From NCBI RefSeq assembly GCF_963675165.1, contig NC_087377.1, forward strand, positions 14,938,198 to 15,002,197: a stretch of 64,000 bases of DNA, written 5' to 3'. The stretch is from Halichondria panicea (taxonomy: Eukaryota; Porifera; Demospongiae; Suberitida; Halichondriidae). This document shows positions 14,301 through 29,300 of this stretch, piece after piece (position 1 is the first letter of the stretch; each line of letters starts with the position of its first letter). Both the position numbers and the translations under genes were made by a program. Under the pieces are notes generated by a model, which was given only the letters and a program-made list of their open reading frames with translations, was not told where the DNA came from and did no database searches.

Positions 14301-17300
14301 AATAAGCTTATTGCTCTCCTCTAGCGACAGCTGCTGACTCACTAGCTGCTCCTTAAAATCCGCCTCTTTCTTACGCAGTGAGGTCTCTATCAACTGTCTA
14401 GTTTCATCACTGTGTTTTGCTAGCGTGTCGACTTGCTCGTCTTGTGATTCAAGCTCTAACGCGGACAGTTCCTTCCTGTGTTTGAGGTCGACCTCAACCT
14501 GTGTGTATATATGGCAGGGATGAGATAATCTACTTAACTGAGTGTTTAGGTTGTGGTTCAAAAGTTACATGTATGGTGTGTGAGTATAGGTGTGTATGCG
14601 CAATAATAGGGTATATAGGAAGCATAAATTATGTGAATGTGTTACCAGGTCAGATGTGGATATCCATTATTAGGTATGCAGGGAGTGTGACTTTTATGCT
14701 GGGAAATGTCTTAAGCTACCCGCTACACTAAAACATTTCCAGCTTGCCTGATCTTTGATCTGTTCATCCAGCAGTCCCTGCTTCTTCTCCCGGTATACGC
14801 TAGTATCCATAGAAACATTGGGTATACTCGTCACTGTATCACTATAGCCACCAAGAGCTACCTACAGAAATGAACAATACGGCTAGTCTTGCTGCATGGC
14901 CAGGAGCGATAATTATATTAACTGTTATTTATTCACATGTTGTGTAGAATAAACGACTGTAACAGAATGCAAGAAGTACTAAGTATACTGTTGTATCGTG
15001 TAGAAACATGTAAGCAAAGTAGAAGTAATATGAAAGTGTATGCGCAGTAGGTTGTTAAAAGCTAAGCAGTAACATAAAGACAGCACCTGTTTAGACAGAG
15101 ACAACTTCAACTGTTCCTTCTGCTGTTTTTCCTTCTTTATCTCCAGCTGCAATCTCCACTGGGCAGCCTTCATAGCAACAATAGCCTCACTCCTATCCAC
15201 ATCAGTCATCACTGCATCGTCTCCTAATCCTTCTTGATCATACTCATCGAGGATCTCAACAAAATTTGGTCTATTTCCACCGATGCTTATCAAAGCGTCC
15301 CGGCCAAATATTTTCTTGGTTTTAAGCCCTTCTTTTCGGGCTATTTTAGACATGGCTACTTGTATGAGTGCACTGTTAGCTTTCTGTTGTATAGAGGAGG
15401 CAGAACTGCGGTTCTTGCCTAGAGAACGCCCACGCTCTTTAAAAATTGAGCTGACTCGATTCTTTAGGTTGTTTTGTCGTTCAGAGAGAGTGGTGTCAAG
15501 CTGTTGTGGGTAAGAAGTGTTAAAGATTATAGCAAACCGTTCGTTTTATTGTATACAATTCAATCTGTATACATGAATATGCCAGGTCTATGCACACATT
15601 TACATATGGATGATATAATGCACTATCCAAGAAGTACAAAGGTATATAGCTTATGCACAGTTCCATTTGTTTCTCTTACATTGTTTAATTCTTTGTGCTG
15701 TTGTTTGAGGTCGTCTTGACCCGCGTCCAGAGAGGTTAGCCGCCTTATGATGTGTCTGCTCAGAGAGGCTGCACGAAGCACCTCATCTTTCTTAACACGC
15801 TCCTCCTCTTCTCTTGCCATTTCTAAACTGTATAATTATACGTACGTATAGGGCGATAGTTGCACTTGATATTGAGAAGTTGTGTAGTAAACTATAGAGA
15901 TGACTTACTAGCTAGAATAAAACTACGCATATCCAGTTATAAAACAAAGTTAAAGAGACACATTCTTATACACAAATCCTTTCATCTTCTGTTGATTCAT
16001 GCTCTGTCCCATGCAATGGAATATCAAGCTATCAACCCTCTCACACAGTGGTATCCTCACCTGATCTCTGCTCTGAGTCTCTCCTCTTGCTGAGCCAGTA
16101 GATTCATCTCCCGCAACAGGTGCTCCGAGGGAGGAGGGGGCGTGGTCACTAGGTGGGACACAGACACACTCTTGTCCCTGGCCTCGTTATGATGGGCTCT
16201 GCAGGGAGTTGTTAGTATAGCTTATACAAATGTGAGTTACAATTTCAAAGTATAGCGCTGCTCTAGGTTACACACATCAAGAATTGACCTCCTAGAACGA
16301 ACAAAGGGTATGGTTTATATAATTAGATCCGCAAAAATGGTTCAACAATAACATGCCAAGAGTCTGTAATACAGCAACACTGTTATGTTAACTAACAGGA
16401 CTACAAAACAACAGTTTCCTCACTTAATTAGTTTCTCTTTCTCTTTCAATCTCTCCTCTACTAGCCTAGCCACGATTGACTCAATCATTTCATTCTTTTC
16501 TACCTCCAGCGTCTCCAGCTTGTCATTCAGCTCTTTCATTCCCTCCAGTATGACACTTTCATTGGACTGTGGCTCTACAGTGGTGAGGGCATCTTCCAGA
16601 CCAACTTTGGAGTCATTTATTAACTGGAGGGGATGCATGAATTATGGTGCAAGTATTAATTTTGAATCATGTGCTTGAATATAGAATTCGAGCACAAACC
16701 TTCGCTTTTCTTTCTTCAATCCTTGTGTACAGTTTCTTGAGAGCAGTGCTTTCTTTCTCCCTCAGTCGGTTTTCCAATGTCATGTTCTCAATCGTGTGTT
16801 TCTCAATCAGTTGCTTAGCAACTCGTTTCAAGTCAGGAGACATCACAGGTACACCAAGGGAACTCATGGTAGATGGCTTGTCTTCAAACCATCCCACTTT
16901 AGGGGTCTGTGATGGTTCCACCTCCTCCACAATGACCTCTAGGATGGTGGGTGAGTGTAACTGTACGGGGTGTGGTCTTACAGACTGGGAAAGCAGAGAT
17001 GTTTGACTGGACTCAGCAAACTCTGTAGTGACATAATTGTATAGTAACAACAAGTGCCGATAGAATTCAGCGATTATCGTGCATGGTTTCATTAGCTGGA
17101 CATTCTTGCTAAGAATGAGGCAGTTTAATACCTTCACTCTCTGAGTCTCCCCCTTCGTCCATTAACCCTTCAGTTCCTCGCTGCTCCACCAGTTGTACAA
17201 GCTTCTCAAGTAAAGGGACCAGAGCACCATTCTCCTCACTCTCACCTTTAGCGACACTGTAGCCGACACCAGTCATTGCATCTTCTCCTGTCAAAACACT

Positions 17301-20300
17301 CTATAGGGTACCAAGAAAATCAATGCATGGTCATTTTTTATGTACTTATACACTAGATTATGGATTTATTATTATTATTCAATTCATTTACGGATTTCCT
17401 TGAAAATTGACCTAGCTAGCTACACAAATTATGCGTAACAATTGTTGTAGAGCAACAGAGTGACTGTATTGAATTGAATACAATCTCACCTTTGCCAGTT
17501 GAAATGACAGCTCAGTTTTGCTCCTAAGGTAATGCAGTAATGTGTGACTCTTGTAGAGCAGTTGTCTCTGTGAGAGTAGTTGCTTTTTCAGCTCGCCAAT
17601 GAGAGTGATCATCTTGTCATTGTAGTTCTGGGTGAGCTGTCTCTTTGCTTCCGGATTTTTGACCTCCTGCATGTTGTGCGTATATGTTGTGTGTAATTGT
17701 GTGTGCTCATTGCGTATATATATGCATGGTGAACTTGCAGGCTACTTATTTTAATTGCAGCTGGTATGATTACCCTAAGGTCTTTACTGAAAATGTATAC
17801 AAGCCAGGGGAATCGTTGTGTATAGGTACATTGTGTACATCAATAATTATGTATCATAATAAGTTGTATACACCAATTAACATTCTCAGCACATACCACA
17901 GCTTGTTGTACTTTTGCTTGGTAACTCTTCTTTTCATTGCTTATTCTGTCAATCAGTTTCTCAGCCACTTCCACAAATCTTTCATTAGCAGAGGTGTGTA
18001 CTTCAGTAGCCGCTAACTCATCCTCTGTCGGCATGGTTACCAGCTGGTGGACACCAGAGCAGAGTTTGGTCACCAGCTCTGAGCGACACGACTGGAAACG
18101 TTGCTTCTCGGCATGTGACATCTGCACACACACACGCACTCATTTGAATGGGAAGGCTTGAGATTTGCTTCAATACGTCATCATGTAAAGGTATAATTAT
18201 AAGCGATACGAATTCACTAAATAGCTATCTGATGTAAAAAGTGAATATCTGTAAAAGATTAATTAAGCAAATGCATGCATGCACGTGCTGTATTGATGGC
18301 TCAGTGTGCACATGCATACCAATTGTAGCTCTCTGCTCGACATTGAGACTGCTTGCAACTGTTGCCTGCTGCTCTCACAGTCAAAGTCTGCCCCTGAGCT
18401 CTGGACATAGCGACAGACAGTCTCCAGATGTGAGGTCATGTCTCCCATGAACTGTGTAGAACGTCTCCAATAGCTACCCCTACTCACCACCTCCCTCTCA
18501 AGCAACTGAACCTGAGGGAGAGAGCACATGCACCGTCATACGCATTATCCAGTGCATCACACAAACATGTATTACAGTAAACTGATTGGGAGAAATAATC
18601 GATTCAAATGTATTGAACACATGCAATAATAGTTGTAAGGCTCATGCAGATTGTATGTATTGGAAGCAGTATATAGGCTAAACCTTATAGCAACAACATA
18701 ACAGCAAGCTTAAGCATTGTATAGTTTTTCCACGAATGGCACACATGCAGTTGACTCACCATTCCACTGTCCACACGTCCCCCTTCTCTCCCTGTAAACA
18801 CGGCCGCGTCCTGAGGCACTGGCACCACCACGCCATTCTCCGAGCTCCTCTTGGCCCCCACCACAGGGACCAGCCCACCCCCCTCAGAGTTGTACATCCT
18901 ACTCCCCACTGTGATGGGTATCCTCCCACCACCATCCACTGACTCCATGGTACCAGCAAAGGGCTCTCCAATACCTGCGAAAGATGTGATAGACAAGTAA
19001 TAAAAATAGAATACGCATATTATATGACTGACTAAACGATTACTGTGTGTAGGTACAAGTACGAATTTAAATTTACGTTTTTCTGTACCATGCATACGCA
19101 ACATACCAGTAATAGAAGAGATCTCATAGTCCAGTACAGGGACACATGTATTATCTAATGGATCTACGATAGGGTAGCCTAGCAAAAGAGGAAGGGGTTG
19201 ACCAGTTGCTTTGTGCTCCATGTAACAAGGACTGGCTCCATTTTGAGTAAGTTCATAACAAGAATCAATTCGCTGTTGTGTATCGTGAAGTAACTTCATA
19301 CTATGTGCCCGAGAAATTGATTGAGTGCGAGTTAGCTTCGAGTGGATTGTTTCAACTTCCTCAAACTTTTCAGCAAGTTGAGATTCATGTTGCTCATTTG
19401 GAGGAGTTTCTGTAATAGTGTGAAGAACGGTCAGATTATCGAAAAGTCTTGTCTGCCAGTCAAGCTCAGTGGAGTCGAGGAAGGTTTGATAATTTCCTGC
19501 CACCGGAGTCAACTCAATTTCATCAGTACTCAACGCAGCCGATGCTACTATAGCAGGCAGTTCAGAAAGTGGATCGATGAAGTTCTCTCCAACCAGCAAA
19601 GTTTTCCGTTCCCCTTGTAGACTTGTACTACCTCCAATTGGTACGATTTTACCAGTTTGGGGATGAATATCGATACCTAGTATCGGTACAGGCTTCATTG
19701 TATGGGAATCAATCGTGATTGCTCCAATCTGAATAGGAACGAGTAGTCCAGTCACAGGATCACTACAAGTGCCTCCTATTGGTAGTAAGGATTTCGTGTG
19801 CGGGTGTACAGTGACTGCACAAATGGGTACACAGAGGTCAGAAGTGGGGTCCTTCATAGCTCCGCCTAGTTTTAATTGAGAGGCGTACTCTAGTGGTTCT
19901 AGTCCGATGTCAAGTGCTTCACTAGTCTCAGCATTGAGGGGATACGGAATAAACGGAATGAGGGATTGCATTTTCTCTGGCGAGGTATTGGGGAGGTTAT
20001 ACATTGTAACAATTTTTAGGGATACAGGATCAAAGAAAACATTTCCACGAATTGGGAGCACAGATCCAGTATTTAAATCAATGAAATTGTTAGGAAGAAC
20101 CTCTTTTGTGCTTCCAGAAGGTAGACTGATTTTAGTCGATGTACCCGGTTTCACAAGGCCAGTGGTAACGTCTCTAATAGCTACCGATTCGTTACTGTTA
20201 GCGAGTGCTTCTTGTATCTGTTGTACGCTGACTAATTGTCCAGTTTCCATAGAGACAAGCCTCGCTCCTGCATTGTTTTGAGAGACGCGAGTCAGTCCAA

Positions 20301-23300
20301 ATTGAGAATCTATGATTGTCTTTAGCTGATTAAAGAGAGCCCCTACATGTGAGTCAAGTCTGTGGGGGGTGAACTTAGTATGATAATAGACTGCTGTACG
20401 TACGTAATGATGACATCGTGTGCCCTTATTTATATATAGTTACAACACAATGGATTTCGACCAAGTAATTGGAGCAGAAATCAAGTTGATGTGCTAGTAT
20501 GTAGTTTGTCAAGTATATCACACTATTGTATGAACTGCTCACTGCAAGCATGGCTAGGAAAGTAACAAACATTCACCTCTCAATCTCCTCAGCATTGCTC
20601 CCACTGTGCGATAGCTTCAGTTCCCTGAGCCAGGTGAGCATTGTCCTGATCTCCATGACAATGGAGTCGCAGCCCACCCTCTGTTGTTGTCGTTGATCCT
20701 CCAGACCCTGTAGTAGACTCAACTGTTGCTGTAGCACGTTACCAAACTGCTGACCAAGCGCCTTCCTTCTCTCAAGCTCCACATAATACTATAAATTGAA
20801 GAAGATAAATGCTACAACAACTTAAGTGCTTGGATCAAATTCTTCCTATCACTATAAACTAACAGTTTAGGAACAGTCAAAGTGAATGGCTCACAATTAA
20901 GGGTATTATTATTATCACTAGCTATTTGCAGAAAAATTATAACAAGCCTTATTATTTCATCTATTCCCCACTCTTCTTCCCTACTCTTCACACAATTAAT
21001 CTCCAATTTATGATGAAAAATGTGGGTCCGAAATCAATCGCTGATAAAATAATGGTGTTATAACACTATCAAGGAACTACTATACAATCATATATAAATC
21101 GTATATGCATCTTTTAGTATTGAAAATGGACGTTCCTAACTCGATTAAGATGCCCACTCCAAACAACAGCAAGCCAAAACAAAGCCATGCCCAATTCCAT
21201 GTTTGCACATACAGATAGACACATTTCAGTTTGACGAACAGTACCAATGTAATTAGATGTTTTTGTGGGGTCAAAATAATTAAATAGCAATCAATTAATG
21301 AAAACAGTTTAGGCTCACAAGTCCCATATTTTGGCTAATTACCTTATCCCTGATGACCTCATAAGCTCTTAGTTCCTCGGGAGAAGCCAGCTCTGCCCTC
21401 CCCCGAAGGTTGAGCTTGGCCACCCACAGCCCTTTCAAACTGTCAGCCTCTCTCTGAAGTTTCTGGTACAGCGCCTTAGCCTGAGGAGAGGACCAGTGAT
21501 GCAAAACACAATTTTGTGCTAATACTCTACACACATACAAGTGTATTCTGCTTTCGCTTAAGGTCTATATACAACTTGTAATGTACAGCTCTCCTATGAC
21601 TGTGTATGTACATTATTATTATTATTAGGCTCACCTCCTCTTTTTGACCTCCAATAGTGGCCACGACGTGATGTGATTGGTCGGCCAGTTTACTGTACAG
21701 CTGTTTAGTGGAGAATGCCTCTAAGTCCATTTGATCATCATAGTCCCAGAAATCATCATTCCTAACAACTTCCGATACTGCAACACCACCTGAAGCATAA
21801 GATGTTACGTAAATGCAAGGTTACAACTAATAACCTTATATAACCATGTACATTGCACGCCTAGCTTCCTATTACACATTTCTTTATAGTTATACATGGC
21901 AATTTGAGTGAGTGATGATATCGACCTATTCTGCATTGAGATGCTATAATAATAGCTGTGTTGTATAAAGTAGTTACATAATAACAGGCCAAAACAAAGT
22001 GTCATGTTTGTTATGTTCACATACAGATAGACACACTTCAGCTTTCGTTTACTCTTTTAAGTTTAAACTAGTAGCTACAGGTATAAATAGCTGCTATATC
22101 ACAATAAAATTCGTTGTCCATGAATGAAGGTGATGAATTCTACAAACTATAGCATTGTCGAACCAGGCACAGTCTACATTGCCAGTGGAGTCGCTCACAT
22201 TCTGCTTGTGATAATCCCCACTATAATTCTCGGGTCTATTGTCCTCGCCATTTTCATCTCCAACAAGAAACTAAGAGACCCCGTGTCTGTTGTGTTCATA
22301 TTCAGCAGTGCCTGGAGCATTGCCGGTCCACTCAGCTATGGCTTACTAATGGACGTCAGTCTAATTACCGACCGCGAAGTAATTGGATCCTGCCAAAATT
22401 ACAGCTCGAGAATCTTTTGGATTGCCTTTGCCACCTTTCAAGCTGGTTTACTTGTCATCAACGCGTACATGTCTATCGTTCATTATCTAACTATACGATG
22501 GGGAATTAACAAAGTTTCTCTTCGAGTCACTGCAGCAGTATTGTTCATATCTTTGACGGTCACCCTACTAATTTGCATGGTGAATTTCGTTGGACTTTCC
22601 AGTCCGCTGAAAGTAAGAGGATCTTTATGCTTACATCCAAGCAGCTTCACGGACACAATGGTAATCGGAGGATCTGCATTGATATTCTTATCTTTACCGA
22701 TTTGCATAGTTGTTGGAGTGTTTTTCTCTCTCACAATAAGGTACGTTAAGAAAAACACGATAGCAAATACAAATCTTGTCAAGAGTGTTACCAAGATTAT
22801 TGTCTCCTGGACGATATTTGTAATTGCCTCTCAATCAGTTCCTGTAACTGCATTTTTAATACGCACCCACTCAAAAGGAAGCATAGTTGTTTACAATGTC
22901 GCCTGGTTCTTCATATACTCCGTGGAGATAAGCTACCCTTCGTATCTGCTACTTGTACTGTTCCTACACAAGACTGTTCGAGAAACATTCATTGGAAAGT
23001 GCAAAAAAATAAGAGACAAAATGTGTCGTAGAAAGCAGCCAAAAACTATTGAAGTCAAACAGCAGGTATTTGATATCAATATTATCTGACATCCCACATA
23101 TACACATGCATGTAATACACTGTTGATGTTTGATTTGGTTACACCTACATTATAACTTTATTGTCCTCGTATCATAAGAGTTATAAACTTTATATAGTCA
23201 TGCTCAATGTGTATTGACTAGCTCCTATTGTTAAAACATTAATAAATGTAGTCAAAACAGGATATTGAAATTGCAAGCTAAAGCCATAAAAGTATTTGCA

Positions 23301-26300
23301 TGAAAAATAGAGCACTTAATTATGAGGGGCAAGGGTTACATGTACACCATGCAGAGCAATGGGCTGAAATAATATGAGGTATATACAACTTCTGTATACG
23401 TATATATGGTCTTAATACATTAGGCTTGAACTTTGAATCTTAAGAACAAAAGCTGATGATTTGTATAATTATAACAAGTAAGGAGGCTATATTCGTTCTT
23501 ACTATTGAGAGATTCGAATTGTACCCTTTCAATGTACTTTCCTATCAAAAAGAATTAACTTGGGAAACATCACACCATAATTGAGCTGCACAAAAATCCT
23601 TGGGCTTCTCTACTTGTGGCTGGGTAAGTAAGAGGTTTCACTATATAATTTATAGCCATATTTTTTTTAGTGCCCATTATTACAGTATGCAGTTTCACAC
23701 TTGTAAATTAATACAAACATTTGCATTAATGAAAATTACACGCTAGACAGTAACATTGACCTTGAAGAGGCCTACCTCTGTCCAACTCTTGCATGGGGTG
23801 TGTCCTCTTCTTAGAGACAAGAGACGAGCCCTTAGAAGAATAGTGGGCCATGTTGAGACGTTTGTTGGACTTTCGGTACTTGGGCTTGTGGAGGACTGGC
23901 TTCGACCAACCATACCTCCGGAATAGAAGCTGTATAGAGTAAGGGTGTACAGTATATGTACTAACTGTAATACTACGGCACTTTGGAAGGAATTTGGCTA
24001 CAAACGGAATTTCAAAGTAGTTTAGAGAGTAATGATTAAGAACTTCTAACAGAGTATACCGGTATAGTATCTAGATTAAATTAAATGAATGATTTGGTAT
24101 AAGTAGCTTAATTAATAGGACGGCATGCATTATGTCATTCCAAACAACTATAATTATAAACAATAATTATAAACTCACCAATGCAATCACTATCCCAACC
24201 ATGACAGCCACTCCCCCTCCGAGCAGTCCACCAATCAGAGCCCAGTTTGGATCCTGTATAATATTACTGCTACGTACCATACCCAGTTGAACGGCTCGTG
24301 AGGGACTTGCAGGATAAAAAGGACCAACTTCCGGACACTGGGAACTTGGCTCAACGACACGCACGTACATGTACCTCTCAGTGGCATCGCTCAAATAGAA
24401 GGAAAACACTCCACTCTGGGTGAACCTGAATGCAAAGAATAAGTTGTCTCCAGTAAGAAGTTGGTCTTCCACGAGTTGGTTGAATAGCCCCAGGTCATAA
24501 TCAGCGTTTATATTGAGCAGATTGGTCTCATCGTAGACTGGGTAAGAAGAGTTTGAAAGAAAGAAGAACAGTAATTGGTCGACTTCAAGGCACACTAGGG
24601 GGTCATCGATGCCATCAAATTGTGGTTGATTTGCAGGATTGCTGGTTGCTTGTCTTCTTCTTCTGGTGGTGATATTGGCTGGTTGGTTGATGGGAGGGGA
24701 GAGGAGAAGGACGAGGGAAACAGGGTTCGGCAGGTAGTTACCACGGAAACCATTGCCTGCACGAGCAAGAAACAGTGGCAGTAGTTATTATTACTCGCAA
24801 TACCTGAGCCTTATACAACAGCATCAAATTCAAGTACGCTTTTTTCAACACATAATCTTATTTATTAAAAGAAAATATTCTTGCAATTTTTATGCACATG
24901 CATTAGTACTCCATGCATGTACATAATTATACGTATAAAGTGCACACTGTTCTAAGTTCTGCTCACCTGCTGTGTCCACAGTGAAAGCTGCAAATGTCCT
25001 GCCGTCCAAAGACGTACACAAATCAGTGGAAAAGAGACCAGGGATATCCGACAGTGCTATCAGTGTCTGCAATTGTGCAGGGAAGGTGAAGTACAAGTAA
25101 TTTCACAATCCCTATAGATCTAGGACCAATTCAAGGGCATAGCGATTACTTTTTCTTTATACGCCCTTGCTAGGATACCTTCATATAATTTGGAAAACTA
25201 AAATGGTTGTATGGCCATGAAACACTGTTTGATTCCGCTAAATGTTCATACTGCGTATAGTTTCACAAAGTGACCCAATAAATAAATTGGTACCACCTTA
25301 TACTTATCAACTCTAATAATGCATATACGTACCTCATTTCCGTTGTTGTCAGTGACAACAGCCGCTGGAGGAGCAAAGCACCTAATCTGGAGTCTGTTGA
25401 CGTTCCTCTGCTGACAGTTGGCATTGCACACATCTGCCAGCACTTGAGTCTGTATACGTGCATGATCAGATGTTACACATAAATAACATTATTTTGTCTC
25501 ACATCATACAGATTTTTATACTGATCTAAGTACTTATATATACTTCCTATTTGAGTACAAAGATCTGCGAATGAATCAAATGTAGTCCAGATAATATAGC
25601 TACTACCCTAAAAAGTCAACAAAAAGTGCCACAAATAAATAATTTCTTTTGCACACAAAATAAAGAACGGAGAAAATTATGTTAGCTTTTAGATGTTGCC
25701 TCAATTAAAGTGACGGCCTCATTTAAATTGCAGGACAATATCTTTAATGGCTTCATTTGAGGCACGATTAGAGCCTATAGGCTTTTCAAGTTCTAAGATT
25801 AGAGTGACACCTTTGTTAGATTTTAACGGCAAGCATGTAAAACAGATCCTTACTTACACACATGCACACTATACACACATGCAGACCACACGCACACACT
25901 GACTCACCCGGCACACACAGATGCCTCTGTTCCTATCCAGTTCCACGTACAGCTCAGGACTCCTGCACCCAAGGCTGGTACAGAACTCTTCCCACTCACT
26001 GAGGGTACGACACACCCCGTCATGTGACCTGATCTGATCTTCCCCACACAGGGGATAGATGATAAGCTGACAGTCTCCGGCAGTGCGTCCCTCATACTGT
26101 GTGAACCCAGCTCTGCACGGGCACCGTCCATCACTCGGCTGTACATGTGTGTGTGTGGAAGGAGGAGGAAAGAATGGACTCCTTAACCGAGTGCATGTGA
26201 CTAAATCCCAACACACAATTTATACAACCATGTATGCAAGCAAGTACACAAATGCATATTTTATAGCATGCTTTCCCTAATACATGAACTTCAAAAATAA

Positions 26301-29300
26301 TGCAGTCATGCAACAATCAGCTGGAAATCTTATTTTACCACACAGTCTATTTAGGGCTGCTACAAGCAATTCAATTCGAAAAATACAATTATTACGTACA
26401 TTATACAACTGCTTATTTTATTGTCTAATACACTACACTGATATAGTCTCACCTGAAATCTCCTGTTGTTTCCGCTGCATACACACTCCACCGACCCCTC
26501 GGCTATTGTACTGGCCTCAATCGAGCAGTTGAAGCATGCTCTCTGACCAACAAGATGGCTGAAGCTACTCAGAGGACAAGGCATACACACAGACGAATTG
26601 CTCTGCCCCTCAAGAGAATTGAACATGCCCATTTCACAAGGAGACGGAGATAAACTACCAGCTTCACAATAATGACCAGCCGGGCATATGGAAGCATTGA
26701 AAAACGGCAAAATTCCAGGATCACCAAAAATAGAACCTCCAACACAATAGTACCCCTCAGGACATGTTAGACAAATCCTCTCTTCTGTTAGTGACGATGC
26801 ATTGCTGTATGTTCCCCCGGGACAAGGTTCACAAGTGACATAAAGTGAACTTCTGGTAAAGTTGTCACCCAAATTAACAATCTCTCTGTAGCCAATTGGA
26901 CATATTTCAGGCCGAATAGCTCCAGCTCCGATGATGAATGCACCCTCACAACCAGGTTGCTCGCAGTAATGATCTCTAGGACATTCAATAAACCATGCCA
27001 ATCCTTCAGGGCAATAGTAACCAGAAGGACACGGCAATTGCAGGTCCGTCCGTGGGCAGTAGAATCCGGCTGGGCAAGGTGTAGGGGTGACAGTGCCCTC
27101 AAGGCATATATCCGATACGTTACAAGGAATGCCGTGTATGGTAGCATTGTCAGGACAATAAAACTGCGCAGGGCACAGATAGCAGTCATTGGAAGTAGCA
27201 GCCGCAGTTTCATTTCTGTGGGTGCCCTGAGGGCAAGGAGTGGGTGTAATCGACCCACCTAAGCAATAATGACCCAATGGACACGGATCATGTAGGAAAG
27301 TCACCATTGATTCGTTAGGGCAGAGATATCCAGGCTCGCAAGATATACATTCGCTGATGAGAGAAGCACCTTCTAAAGGATTGTAGGTACTTGGTGGGCA
27401 TGCCATTGCAGTGCCTGACAGACAATAGAATCCAGGAAAGCACAAAGTGGCAACACTTCCCGAACACATTCGACCAGCAGGGCAGTCGGTACAGTCTTCA
27501 ACTTGTCTACCTCCTCTGAGAACGTTAAAAAGGCCCAGGGGGCAACTAGTTCCGTTTACAGCACCCTGAAGACAGTAGAATCCCTCAGGGCAAAGTTCAC
27601 CAACACTTAAATCGGTACCGTCTGGATTAGGTACAGCAGAGCCTTGATAACAGAGATAACCAGCTATGCATTCACCGACTATTGCACCAGCAATACAAAA
27701 GTGGCCTGGTATACACGGTGTACATTGCTCTGGCAATGATAACCCATTTGTTTCACTGTTTGTAAAGGTACCATTCGGGCAAAATATCGGCTCAAAACTT
27801 CCTTCAGGACAAAAATGTTGTGGAGGACATATTTCGGGTTCAATGGTACCTATAGTACAAATATGGCCTGCCGGACAAATGGTGCAATTACTAGCACCAA
27901 ACAGACTTGAAAACGATCCTTTCGCGCAAGGTGTCGGGATGATAGTACCTTCAGAGCAAAAATGACCCAATGGGCATGCAAAGTCACTCGGATTCGGCAC
28001 AGATATCGAAGAATTGTGTGGGCAATAGTAGCCAGAGTTACATGGACCAGTAGGTAGCGTGGAATTGAGATAACCACAGTAGAAGCCTCCAACACAAGGA
28101 ACGCAATCACTTTCACTTTCAAGTCTCAGGGCAGGTATCGGAGAAAGTGTGGTGTTCAACTCGCAAACAAATTCTAAGAGATATGAAGTTTCATTAGCGG
28201 GTATTGCATTGCTGAATGGGGCTGTAGTTCCAAGCGGGCATGGTTGAGGATTTGAAGTTCCTTCCGTACAGTAGAAACCTGCCGGACAGGGGGTATTGAT
28301 ACCATCAAAGGGAGCTCTGCTTGCAGACCCAGCCACACATACAAATCCTGCACTGCACGTTCCTGTTGGAGATAGGAGACCAGTTGTCTCACAATACATA
28401 CCACTCGGACAAGGCAAGCAATCTGTGACATTTGTATTACCAGAAGAATTTGAATACGAGCCAATTGGACACGCAATTCCATCGGTCGACCCTTCCGTAG
28501 GACAATAGTGCCCCAGGGGGCACATGGTAAAATGGATTTGTGCAATAGACTCACAAATTGCTCCTGCTGGGCAGACAATACATTCACTCTGGCCTGCATT
28601 AGGCTGATAACTTCGAGGTAGACAAGTCTCTTCTGACAATGCACCACTTACACAAAAATGACCAGCAGGGCATGAGTAGCCAGTCACATTGTCGACAGGG
28701 TTCGCCACAAAAGCTCCAAACAGACAGACAAAACCCGGATCACATACTAGAGCAGTTCCGTTGACAGACGCCTGAGGACAGTAATGACCCGGGGTGCATG
28801 CTATGCAGAAGGTCACGTTGTGGTTGAGTATAGAAGCAGAGTATGTACCAGCAGGACAAGGTATTGGGTTAGTACCACCTATAGGACAGTAGTGGCCAGC
28901 CGGACACATTGTATCTTGTGGCGAAGGGGTAATACTTCCTGATAGACAAAAGTAGCCGGCAAAACACAGTCCACTTGTCTCAGTAATACCAGGCTGATTG
29001 CAGTAGTGACCAGGTGTGCATGGTGTACATTCTGTTGAGTCAGTTAGTCCTGTGAGATTGCTGAATGTTCCATTTGGGCACGGAAACTCTGTCGCAAATG
29101 ATGTACCGTTAGGACAATAGTAGCCCTGAGGACAAATTGAATTGTTGAGGAGTACAACTGGTTCGAAACGATTATCACAGTGGAAAGAAGCTGGGCATAT
29201 TTTACAGTCTGTCTGTCCGATTTCATCTTGGTAAGTACCTGACACACATCTCATCGGCTGTAGTACACCCGCAGTGCAGAAGTGGCCTTGAGGGCAGATA

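Larger units (their letters stand above)
2386..18511 (-). other. Cytoplasmic coiled-coil tail exons
   Basis: Exons from 18511 down to 2386 encode long E/K/Q/R/L-rich helices with heptad character. The longest are 13780-12971 (270 residues, including AEIEHEKTRDVQRQEQ), 14498-14232, 15500-15087 and the start of 4105-3200 (MRKMLEGMEKEKRR). The second half of 4105-3200 is more globular and low in charge. The last exon is 33 codons, ending SNWLEV. These predict an extended, probably oligomerising intracellular rod. An 8.9-kb intron (4106-12970) separates the penultimate coiled-coil exon from the tail and carries two antisense genes and several transposons. Confidence 0.75.

Noticed and set aside
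17286-17300. Acceptor TTTTGACAG for the exon starting near 17290
   Set aside because: It leads to an immediate frame with a stop; the acceptor CCCTATAG giving start 17300 keeps the frame.
21790-23775. Boundary between two separate minus-strand genes at the GPCR
   Set aside because: The exon before (ending 23776, one base over) and the exon after (starting 21789, two bases) agree in phase, the first lacks a stop, and the second lacks a convincing start.
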